Shown piece by piece: positions 24,237 to 37,106 of a DNA stretch of 64,000 nucleotides. The stretch spans positions 118,544,001 through 118,608,000 of the forward strand of contig JBITNC010000001.1 of NCBI GenBank assembly GCA_050084985.1. Reading direction: 5' to 3'. Under the pieces are notes generated by a model. It made no database searches, had not been told where the DNA came from, and worked only from the letters and a program-made list of their open reading frames with translations. The stretch's first letter is position 1, and the number at the start of each line of letters is the position of its first letter. The translations under genes and the position numbers were made by a program. The stretch comes from Nageia nagi. Its lineage: Eukaryota > Pinophyta.

Positions 24237-25035
24237 TGTTAACACCTAAAATTGGTGCCCCTAACATGGTCCCACTTAGGTGCAAATTTACACACACATT
24301 TAATCACATTTTATTCATGTTTTAACTTATTATCACATATTTAGTAGGTTGTGTTCTTATGTTTTATGTTAAGTACACTAAGACAAATTCAATTAATATT
24401 CAAGATGCCAAATGGTGAATCATGTCTGATATAAATGTAAGTATCTTTAACTTAGGGAAATCATGTCAAGATTGCATATCAATAGTCGATACCTTATGCT
24501 TGGGTATTTTTAAATATCACCTATTGCGATTAGAATCTTATTATCACTTGAGTGAATATCTATTATCTAATTTAGTAATCATATGCTCAATTTGACTTGT
24601 CATCATCTCAATTATCATAAATCCTTATTGGCAAATGTCATTCTTTAGGAACATTCATGCTTGTGCTAGCATTCATTCCCATGTTGATCTCTCAAAGATT
24701 AGCATCTATGTTGGTGTTTCTTGTACAATTGGCCTTGGGGTTCAAATAGTAAGGTCACCACTCTTTCACAAGTCTATATGCCATATCATTGGCCTTGACA
24801 TAGGTAAGAAAACATATGTATTTATCTTTCACTTGATTCCTTTCTCTTTAGTATGCATGGATTATTTTACATCTTGACATTAATGTAATTGCATTACACT
24901 ATTACTACCCCTTTATATCCCATTATTCATGTATGTTTATTTGAGTTAATTAGCTTAGATAAATCATACAATACATTTTTTGTGTACTTTGGTTCATTTA
25001 GATTAAAATCCTAGGTGATACCAAAACAAATATCA
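24237..25035 (+). repeat. 5' LTR of gypsy element E
   Basis: It starts TGTTAACACC and ends ATATCA, and matches 36328-37106 along its length (ttctttaggaacatt, cacttgattcctttctctttag, ccctaggtgataccaaaaca-like). A PBS would follow near 25046 (tggttctcatcattt). Confidence 0.85.
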
Positions 25036-25178
25036 AAATATTGGTTCTCATCATTTATAGCATTTTCTTTCTCTTAATTAGGGTTAGAAAATAAGTGCTA
25101 TTGAACCTAACCATATTTTTACATCAAGAACCCTAGGGTTCTTGGTTGTATTTGATCAAATATTTTATGAGTTTGATA

Positions 25179-25700
25179 TAAATGGAAAGTATAACTCTTG
25201 AAGTCTTAACCAAATTGATGGCAATGCCCAAGTTTCAATATCTCATTGCAAAAGCATCTACACTAGTAGTCTAGATCATTAAACTAGCCCAAAGTGGATA
25301 CGCACATCAATGTTAATGATGTCATCAGTACCAACAATAACAATAACATGAATGCTAGCTATCATACATCCAATTTAGGTACCTTCACCAATGAAGAATT
25401 CAAACATCTTGAATCTTAGGTTGTATAGCTCAAAAACAAATTCATTGTTTACATAGATCAAACAAAAAATAAGGGTAACCCATTGAGTATGGATATTAAA
25501 AATACACTCTTTTTTTCAATAATTTAAAAAATATTATATTAGTTCTTACATGAATACATATTATATGGAATAGAAACTTGCTACTAAAAAAAAAGCACAA
25601 AATAGTTAAGGCAGGTCATCTAATAAAATTGGGTAACCATCCCACAAAGGGAATAATGAAAAAATTGAGGCTTACATGCATTTTATAGAGGTAATATAGA
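25179..25700 (+). pseudogene. probable gag start of element E
   Basis: An ATG at 25179 opens MESITLEVLTKLMAMPKFQY and then meets stops. Its position 140 bp after the 5' LTR and its orientation suit gag, but no diagnostic gag motif survives, so this is an inference from position. Confidence 0.4.
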
Positions 25701-26939
25701 ACTTGATTATAGTTTTCTAATATCACTTATGGCTATATGGAATTTGCAAGGTTGAATTTTTAAAGTAAAGCATTAAAAATGAATCAATAGCCTAGCCATC
25801 TAGCCTCCTTGCTACTTCTAGATTTCACAGAGAGCCAAGGGTTAAGGTATTGTGTACCAAATTAGCAAAAATAAACCAAATAAAAATATTTATCAACCAA
25901 TTAAAAATAAAGAAAAATATTAACTAAAAGTGAAAGAGGATCATGCATATCTCACCTATAGAGTAGAACTCCATGGATTAGTCTTTTGTTCCATACATGT
26001 TACTACACTAGATATTAGCCATTTTGACCTTGAATTTCTCCCATAAAAATTCCTATGACTACTAGGATCCACAAAATATTCAATTATTTTGTTCAACCCA
26101 CATGTTTCAAACTATCATATATGGAGATGCATCCTAAAGGATAATTAGAAGAGAAGAAGGATCCATATGAAACCAAAAAGACATAAGACCACTCATTGTA
26201 GCTAGCATAACCTAGGTAGTAGCAAAAACCAAGAAAAATCATCACAAATATCATTTGAAAATTGATAATGTAAAAGGATATGTGGACCTCTCTCAAGAAC
26301 ATCTCCAAATAAGACACACTAGAATTCATTAGAAATATGTATTTTGTACAATTGCTTACTTGATAGAATTTTATCATGAGTTACTACCCATAGGAAGAAT
26401 TGGGATTTTGGCTAGGCTTTAGACCCCAAAAATCTTATCCTATGCCAAAGTTGGGTTTTATTTGGGGTATTTAGTTTTAGTGTCTTGTAGAATGAATTCA
26501 TTATGTAAGAGCCAAAGGAGTCGAGGGCCAAATAATATGATCACCTCCATCAGGTTTTAATTGATATAGTATCAAGAGTGACTTCAACTTCCTTTTCTTT
26601 TGGTCATGATCTAAAGGAATACTTTTGAGGGAGTGCCAAGTTTTAACCCTATGACCTTCTTTACTCTCCTAGGTCCAACAGTCATAAACTTGCTCTCCCC
26701 ATTAGTTGCTAAGAAGTAATTAGATATATTAAAGTTAATTGTTAGTATATAAGGGTTGAGAGAGGAGCCAATATTACCTCCAACATTTGACCTTATTCCC
26801 CTTCATCAACACCTATTTAATGTGTTTAATGACCTTTGTTCTTTTCTTTTTCATTCCATTCCATATCATGGAGCTAAATGGTATATCTTCCATTGTGAAT
26901 ATTCTCTTCTTGTAGCCTATGTCTAAGTGTTTAAACATA
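25700..26939. other. unassigned stretch inside element E
   Basis: No recognised protein. The 94-codon minus frame at 26093-26377 has no known match. It may be the 3' end of the adjacent LINE or decayed gag. Confidence 0.35.
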
Positions 26940-28190
26940 ATTTATAAACTCCAAAAAAATTAATTATCTAGGTAGATATGCTACACTAGCTTTCCTAATA
27001 AATCCACATTCATGGATCAATGATTCCTTATACCTAGGCCACCATAGTTCTTCTTAGAGCAACTTATGTCCCAATCCACTAAGTGGATTTTCTATCCTAG
27101 TTAGGTGTCTTACCATAGAAAGTTTTGTATAAGCTTCTACACTTTTGTAAGGCTTATTATTGATGACTAGAACACACCTAGCAAGAAAATCAAAAGGGAG
27201 CTTAATAATGATTTTATCTTGATAAGTCTTTCGGTTGAATATAATCATTTAGCCTTCTATCCTAATATTTTAATTTGGAATTTTACTAGAATTGTATCTA
27301 GAAATTACCAACTTTTTCCCCTAAAAATAGAGAATAACCTAAATACAAGCTATGAAGTGTATCAACCTTCATACCTATGACACACACCAATAGACTAATG
27401 AAACTAGGGGATATTTTGAAGCTATACATATTTGATTTGCTTATGTTGATTGCTTGGCCAAAGGTAATCTTATAAGTGTGGAGAAGCCTCTTGATGGTTT
27501 GGATCTCTTGGAGTGAAGGGTGAGCAATAAGAAAACTATCATTAATAAATTGTGAGTGAGTAACTAAAGGGAAAATTTATTTAATCTTGAAAGTGTATCC
27601 AATTGATCCAATAATTATTAAACCCTAACTTGTTCATGATACGTAGAAGAAACACCATGTTGATTCTATAAAAGGCCTTTTTCATATCTAATTTTAGGAA
27701 AAGACATTTATTTTGACCTTTATATTTGTGAGAAGTTAGAGAATGAATCAACTCATGGATTAAGATGGCCCCATACATTAGCTACCTTCCTTGTATGAAG
27801 GTTTTTTGCTCATCTAAAATTATGCGATGAATGAAACTCTTGAGGTAGTTAGTTGCCACCTTGGTAATTATCTTATATAGAGCATTATAAAGAGAAATAG
27901 GTCTAAAAGAGTCAATTATTTTTACCTCTTTAGATTTATGTATAAGGGCTAAGAATGTATGGTTAATTCTTCCCAACATATGTTTGGAGATAAAGGATTC
28001 TTACACCATACTTAACACCTCTTCTTGTAGCAAAGGCCATAAATACTACTAAAATATGGGGGGAAATCAAATAGTTCTAGGAGCACCAAAGCCCTTCATT
28101 TAGAAGACTATTTTTTCCATCTTGTTAGTGGAAATAAGAGATAAGAGGTTTATATTCATAGAAGGTGATAATAGGTGATTTGTAATCACT
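26940..28190 (-). mobile_element. LINE (non-LTR) reverse transcriptase fragment
   Basis: Minus-strand frames give LINE-type RT blocks in order. First is INHTFLALIHKSKEVKIID followed by FRPISLYNALYKIITKVATN and EQKTFIQGR (27979-27782), then LFLKLDMKKAFYRINMVFLL (27778-27581), and further on DWDISCSKKNYGGLGIRN (about 27080-27030). These are the fingers, palm start and C-terminal region of plant L1-like elements. The endonuclease is absent, so the copy is 5'-truncated. The YADD box was not found in the frames read. It is inserted antisense in element E. Confidence 0.85.
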
Positions 28191-28228
28191 AGATGCTTAT
28201 AGCATATTCAGATCCTCACTAACAAATT

Positions 28229-28249
28229 TGAAAAAAAAAAAAAAAATTC
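28229..28249. repeat. A-tract between LINE and chromovirus fragment
   Basis: A run of about 17 A lies exactly at the border between the LINE fragment and element H. It could be a poly(A) tail relic of a further plus-strand insertion, or slippage. Confidence 0.5.
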
Positions 28250-29936
28250 ACAATTATGAGACCCATAAAATTTCATATAAATTCAAAATTGCATAATATA
28301 ACATTACAAATTAACAATCTCAATCACACACAAAAAAGATCAACATAATTATTTACCTTGATTCACCCAATATGGGCTAATCTAGCATGGATTGGAACCT
28401 TCTCTTTTCAATGTTTATGAATATTACAAAATTAAATGTGTATAGAGAAATGCCATCAAAATAATAATAATACCATCTCTTGCAACACTACTACAATCTT
28501 CTATAATAAGAAGAACAAATTTAGAACTACAAAAGTTTTTGAATGAATCTTGGCCTTCCTTCAAATATTTACAATCCTAAAACCCTAAAACTCTCTAAGC
28601 TAATATTGATTAATCAAGAGAGTAGCACATCTTTAAATAAACTTGGAAACATCTACAAAATGTTGTTTGATGATCTTGAACTATTCAACTTCCTAAACAA
28701 TTGATTCCCCTTTAACTTCCATTGTTGACTCATTATAATGCATATTGCTGAAAGCCTAAAGTAATATATTTTATGCTATTAAAATCATGGTTTTTATCAC
28801 TAATTACCTCAATATTTTAGTCTTCAATCAATCTCTAAACATAGATACCTCCAAGATGAGTACTACTCTTGTAAAGAACAACTTGACATAATTCAATTTG
28901 GATCACACCTCCCTAATGAGAAGGTATTTGGTCCTACAAATTCATAGATGAGGATACAATTCCCTAGCCTTGTACTTGTCCATACACTTTGCTTTATTAG
29001 GATTCTATCCTTTCAATATAACCAACCATAGCTTTGTATCACCTCTTCTTGTCCTATGAACCTTCTTTTGCAATATGGAATCCTCCTTGAGTTCATCCAT
29101 AGTATTAGGATCTAAGTCATCAAGAGATGGTAAAACATGATTTGAACCTCCATTTTTGATAAACATAGATATCTCATATAATGTCAAATATTCTATATTG
29201 ATAATGAAATATATGTTCATATACATTGGTAGATTTAATCTAAAAGCATTCTCATTCACTTTCTCCATAATATCAAATGGTCCATATCTAATAGGTTTCA
29301 AATTATTTCTTGTTCCTTGCAACTTATCCTTACTAATATGCAACTAAACATGGTCTCCCACATGAATCTTATGGTCAACTTGATGCTTATTATATTTTAT
29401 CTTGTACTTGACTTGGCTTGTCTTAAGTTGCTCTTGAATTTTCAAATGAATTTGCCTAATCTTTTCAATAAAGGCTTCAACTTGTTTCTCAAAAGGTGAA
29501 GGTGTTAAATAACCAAAACAAGTCTCAAAATCAATCATATTAATGGAAGAATGAATTTCTCTATTGTATGAATGTTGGATATATTCAATATGTTCATACC
29601 AAGAGTTAGGATACTTGCCATAATAACCCCTCAATATTTGAACCACTATCCTATTCAGAACCTTGGTTTTTACATTCAATTGAGGATGAAAGGAAGTACT
29701 TATCTTCAAAATTTTATCCATATTTTCGAATAAACATGTGCAAAACTTGCCCAAACATCTAGTTTGTTTATCTAAAAAATATAAGTAGGCAATCCAAAAT
29801 GAACCCAAACATGTGAAAAGAATAAATCAAAAAACACATCATGCTAAATCTATCCACAAGAATAGATAAATAATCATGATCCTTCTTGGTCATAGGAAAT
29901 CCTTCCACAAAATCCATGAAGAGCATATATGAGTAT
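28250..29936 (-). mobile_element. Ty3/gypsy chromovirus-like fragment H
   Basis: Only the integrase end and the following 3' region (28250-28990, possibly part of an LTR) remain. Upstream pol is missing at 29936, where plus-strand element E resumes. The 3' region is AT-rich, without coding sequence. Confidence 0.7.
29005..29936 (-). pseudogene. gypsy integrase, core and C-terminus (element H)
   Basis: The core begins MDFVEGFPMTKKDHDYLSIL (about 29915-29850) with the first catalytic Asp. Piece 29808-29344 (154 codons open) includes FHPQLNVKTKVLNR, where the catalytic Glu is Lys, and LRGYYGKYPNSWYEHIEYIQ. Piece 29343-29005 has KLQGTRNNLKPIRYGPFDIM and NIEYLTLYE, a C-terminal module common in plant chromoviruses and relatives. 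The GD-to-RD block is damaged by a frameshift. Confidence 0.85.
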
Positions 29937-30500
29937 TATTTGAACTAATTTGTGGTATTCATATAGATACAAATATTTTTACTAGGTTATTAATAGAAAT
30001 TATTAGTTCTTTCAAGAATACTATCACATTTATTAAAGATGATATTCCTAGTGATGATATCATTGATAAATGTTTGCCAATGTATATATGTGTAAATCTA
30101 TTAGAAAAACTAGTAAAACATGCATTTGTAGAGGGTGTTATGGGTTTGCTCCATTGACTTCCTAAAGAAATTTGGTGAAAAGTTAATGACAAAGTTTGTA
30201 TGAAATAAGTACATGATTCCAAGTTATGATAGTGATATCATATCTTGTACCAGACATATCATGTTGCCTATTCAGTTGGGATAAAAGACAACATAAGTTT
30301 TAACTTATGTGTTGGATAAGAAGCTTCCCTATGAGATCCTCTTTGGGAGACCATGGATACATCCTATGATGTGCATACTATCTACATTACATATATTGAC
30401 TAAATTAAACCATGATGAACAAAAATATGTAGTTGAAGTAGTGGAAGAAAACCTAAACATGATTTCATACTTTGAAACACCATAGTTCCTTACAAAAATG
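29937..30500 (+). pseudogene. protease-region remnant of element E
   Basis: At about 30305-30365 the plus strand reads YVLDKKLPYEILFGRPWIHP, which matches the conserved LGRPW-H stretch that ends the protease region of Tat-lineage elements. The preceding 300 bp is decayed and I could not place the active-site Asp. Confidence 0.6.
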
Positions 30501-31640
30501 TTGAAATCAATGAGGATAATGATGAGGAGAGTGTGGAAGATAAAGGATATAGTGACACTATATAGCTATAAAAAGAGATACGTGTCAGTACATATATTAT
30601 TACCTAGAGGGTCATCGAAGATGATATTAGATATTTGAGAAAATATTCAAAATCTAAGGATGAATAACATCCACATCAACATCAATACTTGTGCTCATCT
30701 TTGCACCCATATTACCCTCATTGCTATAAATATAGACAAGATTAGTAAGAATCTAAAGAAGATGATGTCAAAATGATATTTTATGATTCTCACACTTCAA
30801 AATTAGAATCAAAATCAAAATTAGATATAGAAAGCAATAAGGTGGTACCCTATGTCAAATTCAATAAGAAGATAAGATAAATAAGGTCTCATGCACCATT
30901 GATACCATAGTACATAGAACATAGAAGGTATAAAAGAAAAGGTATTGGAAGAAATAAATAGGGAATTGTAGAGTGACCAACAAAAAATATTGAATCAAAC
31001 AAAGGAAGAAGTTGCCTAGGGATAAAGAAGATACAGAAGAGAAATTTAGTCACATACAACAGTGATGAAGAATTGGATGCAAAATCAAAGTTATAGTTAG
31101 TTAATATGGTTGAGATCAAATCAAAAATTAAGAGAAAATATTTACATAAGGGAAATTCCCATGCTAACATTCACAAACATGTCAAGGAAACAAATTATGA
31201 TTTCTCTTACTCTATGCTTGATAGGACCATTTTAAGTTTTGTTGTTGTGTTCAAAATGGATGATGCACTTCTAAACATGTTACAAGCATGATTCAAAGCT
31301 CAAATTATTCCATACTAAGAGGTAAGGCAAGGTTTCTTATCATTGTAATGCCCATTTTAGAGAGTATATGGAGGACATAACAAGTTTTTCCTTGCTACAC
31401 TAGCCTACCTTCTTTTCTTATTGCATAGAATAGGCTAGGTAACTAGGGGTGTGTGTATGATATCCTTGCTCTTATGTCATAATAAGATTGGTGGCATTGC
31501 CTAATCTTTCTCAACTTAGTGATGAGATGCCATGGATGAATGATCCTCATGTTTATATAAACATTGGTAGAGAATAGATGCCAAAGATTATTTATATTGA
31601 AATAAGAATCAGAAGGGGAGATAAGCAAATGTATTATCAA
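30500..31640 (+). other. spacer between protease and RT of element E
   Basis: Decayed sequence with short open pieces only; the 61-codon frame at 31106-31291 matches nothing known to me. In related Tat elements this interval is a long linker. Confidence 0.45.
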
Positions 31641-33000
31641 TTCTTGGCAGAGCTTAAGGACATATTTTCTTGGAATTATAATGATATAATATGATTATAT
31701 CCAACCTTTATGAATCATAATTTTGTGGTATAATAATTTACTATGTGTGCAACAAAAAATAAGAGCAATGCATTAAAAACACTTTTTGCTCATAAAAAAC
31801 GAGGTCGAAAAATATCAAAGGGAAGGATTCATTGAGCCCATTAACTATTCACCTTGGTTAGCCAACATTATTGCATATTTGAAACCAAGTGGAGAAATTA
31901 TATGTTGTACAAATTTCAAATATTTAAATAAGGTTTTCTCAAAGAACAACTTTCAATTACCACACATTGACACAATTATGGATTCTATAGTAGGATATGA
32001 GATGTTGTCATTCATGTATGGTTTCTCAGGATATAAGCAAATAAGAATAACCAAAGAGGATTAGCATAATATATCCTTCACCACACCTTGCAGAAGAATT
32101 TTTTGGGTTGTCATAAATCATATCAAAGAGCAATGATAACTATGCTCCATCACCTTATTCATAAATTAGTTGAATTTTATGTTGATGATATTCATGCTAA
32201 ATTTACTAAGAAGGAAAATCATTTAGAGGACTTAAGAGTCATTTTTCAAAGGATGAGGTAATTTAACTTGAAGCTAAATCCTAAGATATATTTTTTGGGG
32301 TATCTAATGGCAAGTTTATTGGTTAAATTGTATCTATAAGAGGCATAGAGATAGATCCTAATATGGTTAAGGCTATAATGGATATACCTCCACTAAGAAA
32401 CATTAGATAACTTAGACATCTTCAAGGAAAGTTACAAGCAATCAAGAGGTTCATGGATTAGTTAGCAAATATAATAGCTCCATTATCTTACTTTCTCAAG
32501 AAGGGGAGTCAGTTCTAATGGAAAAATGAGTGTCAAAAGGCATTTAAATACATCAAGAGTTACCTACCTAACCCTCCTATTTTGCAACGAATTGACCATA
32601 CCAATCCTCTATACTTGTACATATCAGCTATAGCTAATGTTATTGGGATAGTCCTTATCCAACTTGATAAAGAAAATAGGGAGAGGCCTATGTAATATTT
32701 TTCCAAGACACTAAATAATTTAGAAATCAAGTACAAATCAATTAAGAATTTATGTTATGCCATAGACTATACAACTTAGAAATTGAGGTTCTACATGATC
32801 ACCAACACTACCTTCATTATGGCTCAAGCTGATCCGCTAAGCTATTTGCTATCAAAACCATAGTTGCAACAAAGACCAACCAAATGGATTATGGAACTCC
32901 AAGAGCTTGATCTCCTTTACAAATACCAAAAAGCCTTCAAGGGATAAGTTATAGCTGATATGCTTATAGCAGTAGCATGTGATGAAAATAGTAATAAGAA
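31640..33000 (+). pseudogene. gypsy reverse transcriptase and RNase H (element E)
   Basis: RT opens with YQFLAELKDIFSWNYNDI (about 31630-31690), then VEKYQREGFIEPINYSPWLA and KPSGEIICCTNFKYLNKVFS (31786-32064), then FMYGFSGYKQI, where the first catalytic Asp of FMDGF has become Tyr, and EFYVDDIHAKF near 32170 with YVDD intact. RNase H follows (about 32590-32960), including MAQADPLSYLLSKP and KWIMELQELDLLYKYQKAF. Stops and frameshifts are frequent. Confidence 0.9.
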
Positions 33001-33049
33001 TGATCTTGTCGCATTAGTTTAGTAGTATGAGGATAAGAGATGGAAACTA

Positions 33050-33440
33050 TTATTTAATCAATTTAAATGTTTGAAAGGGAATAGAATAGGAATTATGCTA
33101 ATATCTCCTGAAAAAGGTATGATTCCTATAGATTACAAGTTGAATCTTGAGTGCACAAACAACATGGCTAAGTATGAGGCTTTGGTCTTGGGATTAAAAA
33201 AAATAATCAACCTTGGAATCACTCATTTGAAATTTTGTTATGATTCATAGCTTATATTCAATTAGATCAATGATGCTTACAACATAAAATATGAGAAATT
33301 GCATCCATATAAACACCTAGTAGTTGCAATGGTTAAAAGGTACTTTACATAAATTCAATTTGAGAATATTTCAAGAAATAATAATAGATTTACAGATGCT
33401 ATGGCCAATGTTGCTTCACTAACATCCATATTAGTTTAAT
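33050..33440 (+). pseudogene. second (archaeal-type) RNase H of element E
   Basis: It reads NNMAKYEALVLGLKKIINLG, then LKFCYDS, then SRNNNRFTDAMANVASLTSI. The usual Glu of the A-x-YEA motif, the DS pair and the late Asp are all visible. It lies between RNase H and integrase, as in the Tat lineage. A few TAG/TAA stops interrupt it. Confidence 0.8.
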
Positions 33441-33639
33441 ATGAGGAAACCATTATCAAAAATAACTTTAGACATTGTTCATTTCTATATGATGATGAAT
33501 TTCAAAGGTTCTTCAAAAGGGAACCATTCATATGTGCTATTCTCCCATTACATGCATGCTATGCTAATATATAAAACTACCTCAAGCAAGGGAAGATTAT
33601 ATATTATACAATGTAAGTTTCTCAAATGAAGGTTGAAAT

Positions 33640-34815
33640 ATATGGTTGCAAGGTATGTCATTATTGATGATATTCTTTATGAAAGATCATTTGATGGTAC
33701 TTGGTTAGATGTTTAAATGAAATTGAAGCAAATAAGGCTATGGAACAAGTACATGATAACATAAATGGACATCATTTCAATTATCCATTTATCATAAGCT
33801 CTTAATACTAGGTTATTATTGGCCATCTATGGAAAAGGATTTTATTTTACATGTTTGAAAATGTGAAAAATATTAAAAGCATGTGAACTTGAAATAGAAT
33901 CCTTCAAGTGAATTAGGCATAATGATATCACGTTTACCTTTTTCTATTTGGGCCTTAGAATTAATTGGTATTATCAATCCCAAATCTAGTGAGGGACACA
34001 AATTCATCCTAGTTGCTACATAATACTTCACAAAATGGGAAGAAGCTATACCTTTGAGATCCTCCAAAGGATTTCAAATTGTGAAGTTCATGACTGAAAA
34101 TATCATAGCTAGATTTGGTGTTCCATCTCATTTCATCATGGATAATGGAAATAACTTCAAAAGAAAATAAGTCAATCAAATTTGTAAGGGTTATAAGATT
34201 AAGCAAAGGTTCTCATAAACATATTATCTATAAGGTAATGGATAAGCAAAAGAAACTAAGTAGATAATTATCAATAATCTTGTGCAAGATAGTTAAGAAG
34301 AATCATAGAGATTAGCATTCATAGCTTATATATGCATTATGGATGTACGGAAAAAGCATTAAATCAACTATATGTTGCACTTTATTTTCATTAATCTATG
34401 GGGATAAGGTAGTATTACCAATAGAGGTAGAAATACCATCATTAAGGGTGTCCCTAGAAGGCATCATTGATTGGGAAGAACAACAAAAAGAAAGACTAAG
34501 GTAGCTAGAAGGATTTGATGAAAAGAGAGTCCATACCTTAGAACATATTAGAGATTATAAAAAAAGATCTAAGAAAGCACATGGTAAGAATATTGTACCA
34601 AGAGAGTTCCAAGTGGGTGATTTAGTACTAAAAGAGGATTATCACAAGTCACAGGATAAAAAATAAGATAAAGACAAGTTTGAGACCAAGTGGATTGACC
34701 CCTATATCATCAATACAAAGTATCCAAAAAATGTATACCAATAGGAAATAGTTGATGGAAAAGTTGACAAATGTTCAACCAACACAAAGAATGTCAATCC
34801 CTTTTATGCATAAGG
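33640..34815 (+). pseudogene. gypsy integrase (element E)
   Basis: The N-terminal part has YVIIDDILYERSFDGTW. The core reads WALELIGIINPKSSEGHKFI (the first catalytic Asp is replaced by Glu), then FIMDNGNNFKRK with the second Asp, then GNG-stop-AKETK, where the catalytic Glu is Lys. The C-terminal module reads KFETKWIDPYIINTKY near 34680-34730. Several stops. The copy is inactive. Confidence 0.85.
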
Positions 34816-36314
34816 GAAGCTTTTCACATAGGTTTTAAAGGTCACCCTTTAGTGAATTGTCAATATAGAGGTCAAATATTATGATCTTAATTTTATTTCT
34901 ATTCTATTGAGATAGATTTTTTGTGTAAAATACATCAATGGTACTAGCACCCATGATGTTATTCTTAGCATATTCTATACCTAAATAAAAATCACAAGGA
35001 TCAATAGTCATATTTAGGTAAGATAAACCATGTGGTAGTTCTAGATATTAGTCAATTAGTTATCATTTTTAGACTAATGATATGGGTCCATTAAATCATG
35101 TAGGCAATGTCTTGGATAATGTAGTGTCATTATCAAACACCACACATAAGTTAAAGCACTCAATACAATCATATCTCATTAGTAGAAAAATTTCAAGGTT
35201 GGAATCAAAGCAAGGATTAACACCCACTCTACCTTTCATGGCCACACTATCATTAGCGCCTATGTTAACACTTTTGCATTAAATTAGAAAGTTCATCATG
35301 GGTAAGTGTAGTTATCATTTTCTAATCTCTTGCATTTACATTCATGATCATAATTTAATCATATCATAATTTGATTATTTGCCTAGCACATCATATCCTT
35401 GTTGGATGGACATTAAATAATCATCACTATTTTGATAATTTTGGTTGGGAATAAATTAACCATTTTTCTCAAGTTATCCTCATGGTTGGGACTAAATCAA
35501 TCATTAGTCTAATAGCCACATTATCACTAGTACTATAATCATGTATAATTTGGAAATATTCAAATCAATAATCTCTTAAATCACATCTAATAATGGGCCA
35601 TGTACCTCATGATGATGAACAACATATCACAAAATATAGTTAGAAAATATTCAAACCAACCATGTCTTTGAGTCAAATTTGCTGGTTGGGTCTTTACTAA
35701 CCTCTATCTTTGATTCACCTTTGTTGGTTGTGTCTCAACTAACCATCACCATGTAGTTCTTTATGACTCATATGTTGCATCTAAGAATAGGGCATGTACC
35801 TCATGATGATGTTAACATATATAGTTTTGATTGCATATTTTCTATTTAGGAATGGGCCATGTATCTCATGATGATGTGGATACACCTTTATCAAGATTTC
35901 TTATGTATGCATCTAAGAATAAATATTGATTATTTATGTAATTAGTTTTCTCAAGATGATGTATGTATATTATATTTATTACTCCATTATTACTATATCA
36001 TTTGATGAAATGCTATGATGTCCTCTCTTATTATTACTACTATATGTTTTATGATTTTGGAATCATATATATACTTGGAAGTGTGTGCATCTTATTTTCA
36101 AGTTTCATTATTTGCTCTTGGTTGATTGAACTACGTGCAAGCCTTTACATCTCATAACCAAGGAAAAGAGGGGGCAATATACATCATTAAATCCTTGATG
36201 ATTTGGACAACTAAACTAGGGAAGTGTCAATTTTTTTTTTTTTTTTTATAATCTTTACCTTTACTTCCTTTGCAAGCATAATATCATTTCAAGATTCAAT
36301 TTCATTATAATTAT
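34816..36314 (+). other. 3' untranslated part of element E with degenerate repeats
   Basis: No gene. The phrase gggcatgtacctcatgatgatg or a variant occurs at 35595, 35790 and 35854. Related phrases around ggttgggaNtaaatNaaccat occur at 35440-35510, and ttgattcacctttgttggtt near 35710. The region ends in a 20-odd T run (36229-36248) and the PPT. Confidence 0.6.
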
Positions 36315-36327
36315 AAAGGGGGATATT
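36315..36327 (+). promoter_or_regulatory. polypurine tract of element E
   Basis: aaagggggatatt directly precedes the 3' LTR, the expected place and composition for the plus-strand primer. It confirms the plus orientation. Confidence 0.8.
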
Positions 36328-37106
36328 AGTTAACACCTAAGAGTGGTTCCCCTAACACAGTCCCATTTAGTTGTAACTTTAGATACATATTTAATCATAT
36401 TATAGTAATATTTTACCTTATTATCATATATTTCTTAGGTTGTATTCTCATGTTTTATGTTAGGTAAATCAGGATGACTTCAACCAATATTCAAGAGGTG
36501 AAATGATGAATCACCCCTAATATAAATGTAAGTATCTCTAAACTTGGGAAAGCATTTCAAGATTATATCTCGATAGTTGGTACCCTACACTTGGGTGTTT
36601 TTGAATACAGCTTAATGAGATTGAAATCTTGTTATCACTCAAGAAAATATATATTATCCACTTCTATAATTATATGCTTAGTTCAACTCATAATAATTTA
36701 TGCTATCATCAATCCTTATAAAATCTCATTCTTTAGGAACATTTATACCCACTTTGAGCTCTCAAAGGTTAATGCCCATGTTGGTGTTTCTTTTATAGTT
36801 GGCATTGGGATTTGCACAACAAGGTTAGCACTCTTTGATAAGTTCTTCCATCATATCCTTGACCTTGATATATGTAAGGATACATAGGTATTTATCTTTC
36901 ACTTGATTCCTTTCTCTTTAGTACATATGGCTCATTTTACATCTTGATGTCAATGTAATTTTATTATTCTATTACTACACTATTATATTCCCTTATTCAT
37001 GTATGTATATTTGAGTTAATTAGCTTACATAAATCATACAATAAATGTTGAAATGTACTTTTCTTCATTTAGAGTAAAACCCTAGGTGATACCAAAACAC
37101 ATATCA
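36328..37106 (+). repeat. 3' LTR of gypsy element E
   Basis: Direct repeat of 24237-25035. The terminal TG is now AG; it ends ATATCA. Confidence 0.85.

Larger units (their letters stand above)
24237..37106 (+). mobile_element. Ty3/gypsy element E, Tat-like, with nested insertions
   Basis: Direct LTRs (24237-25035 and 36328-37106) bound 11.3 kb. On the plus strand, gag traces, a protease-region remnant, RT, RNase H, a second RNase H and integrase appear in gypsy order, followed by a 1.5 kb untranslated part and a PPT. The dual RNase H marks the Tat lineage. A LINE fragment and a chromovirus-like fragment are inserted between gag and protease. The LTRs look roughly a fifth diverged by eye, so the insertion is old. 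Confidence 0.85.

Noticed and set aside
36229-36248. T-run as a LINE or SINE tail
   Set aside because: It lies in the 3' region of gypsy E with no element body beside it.
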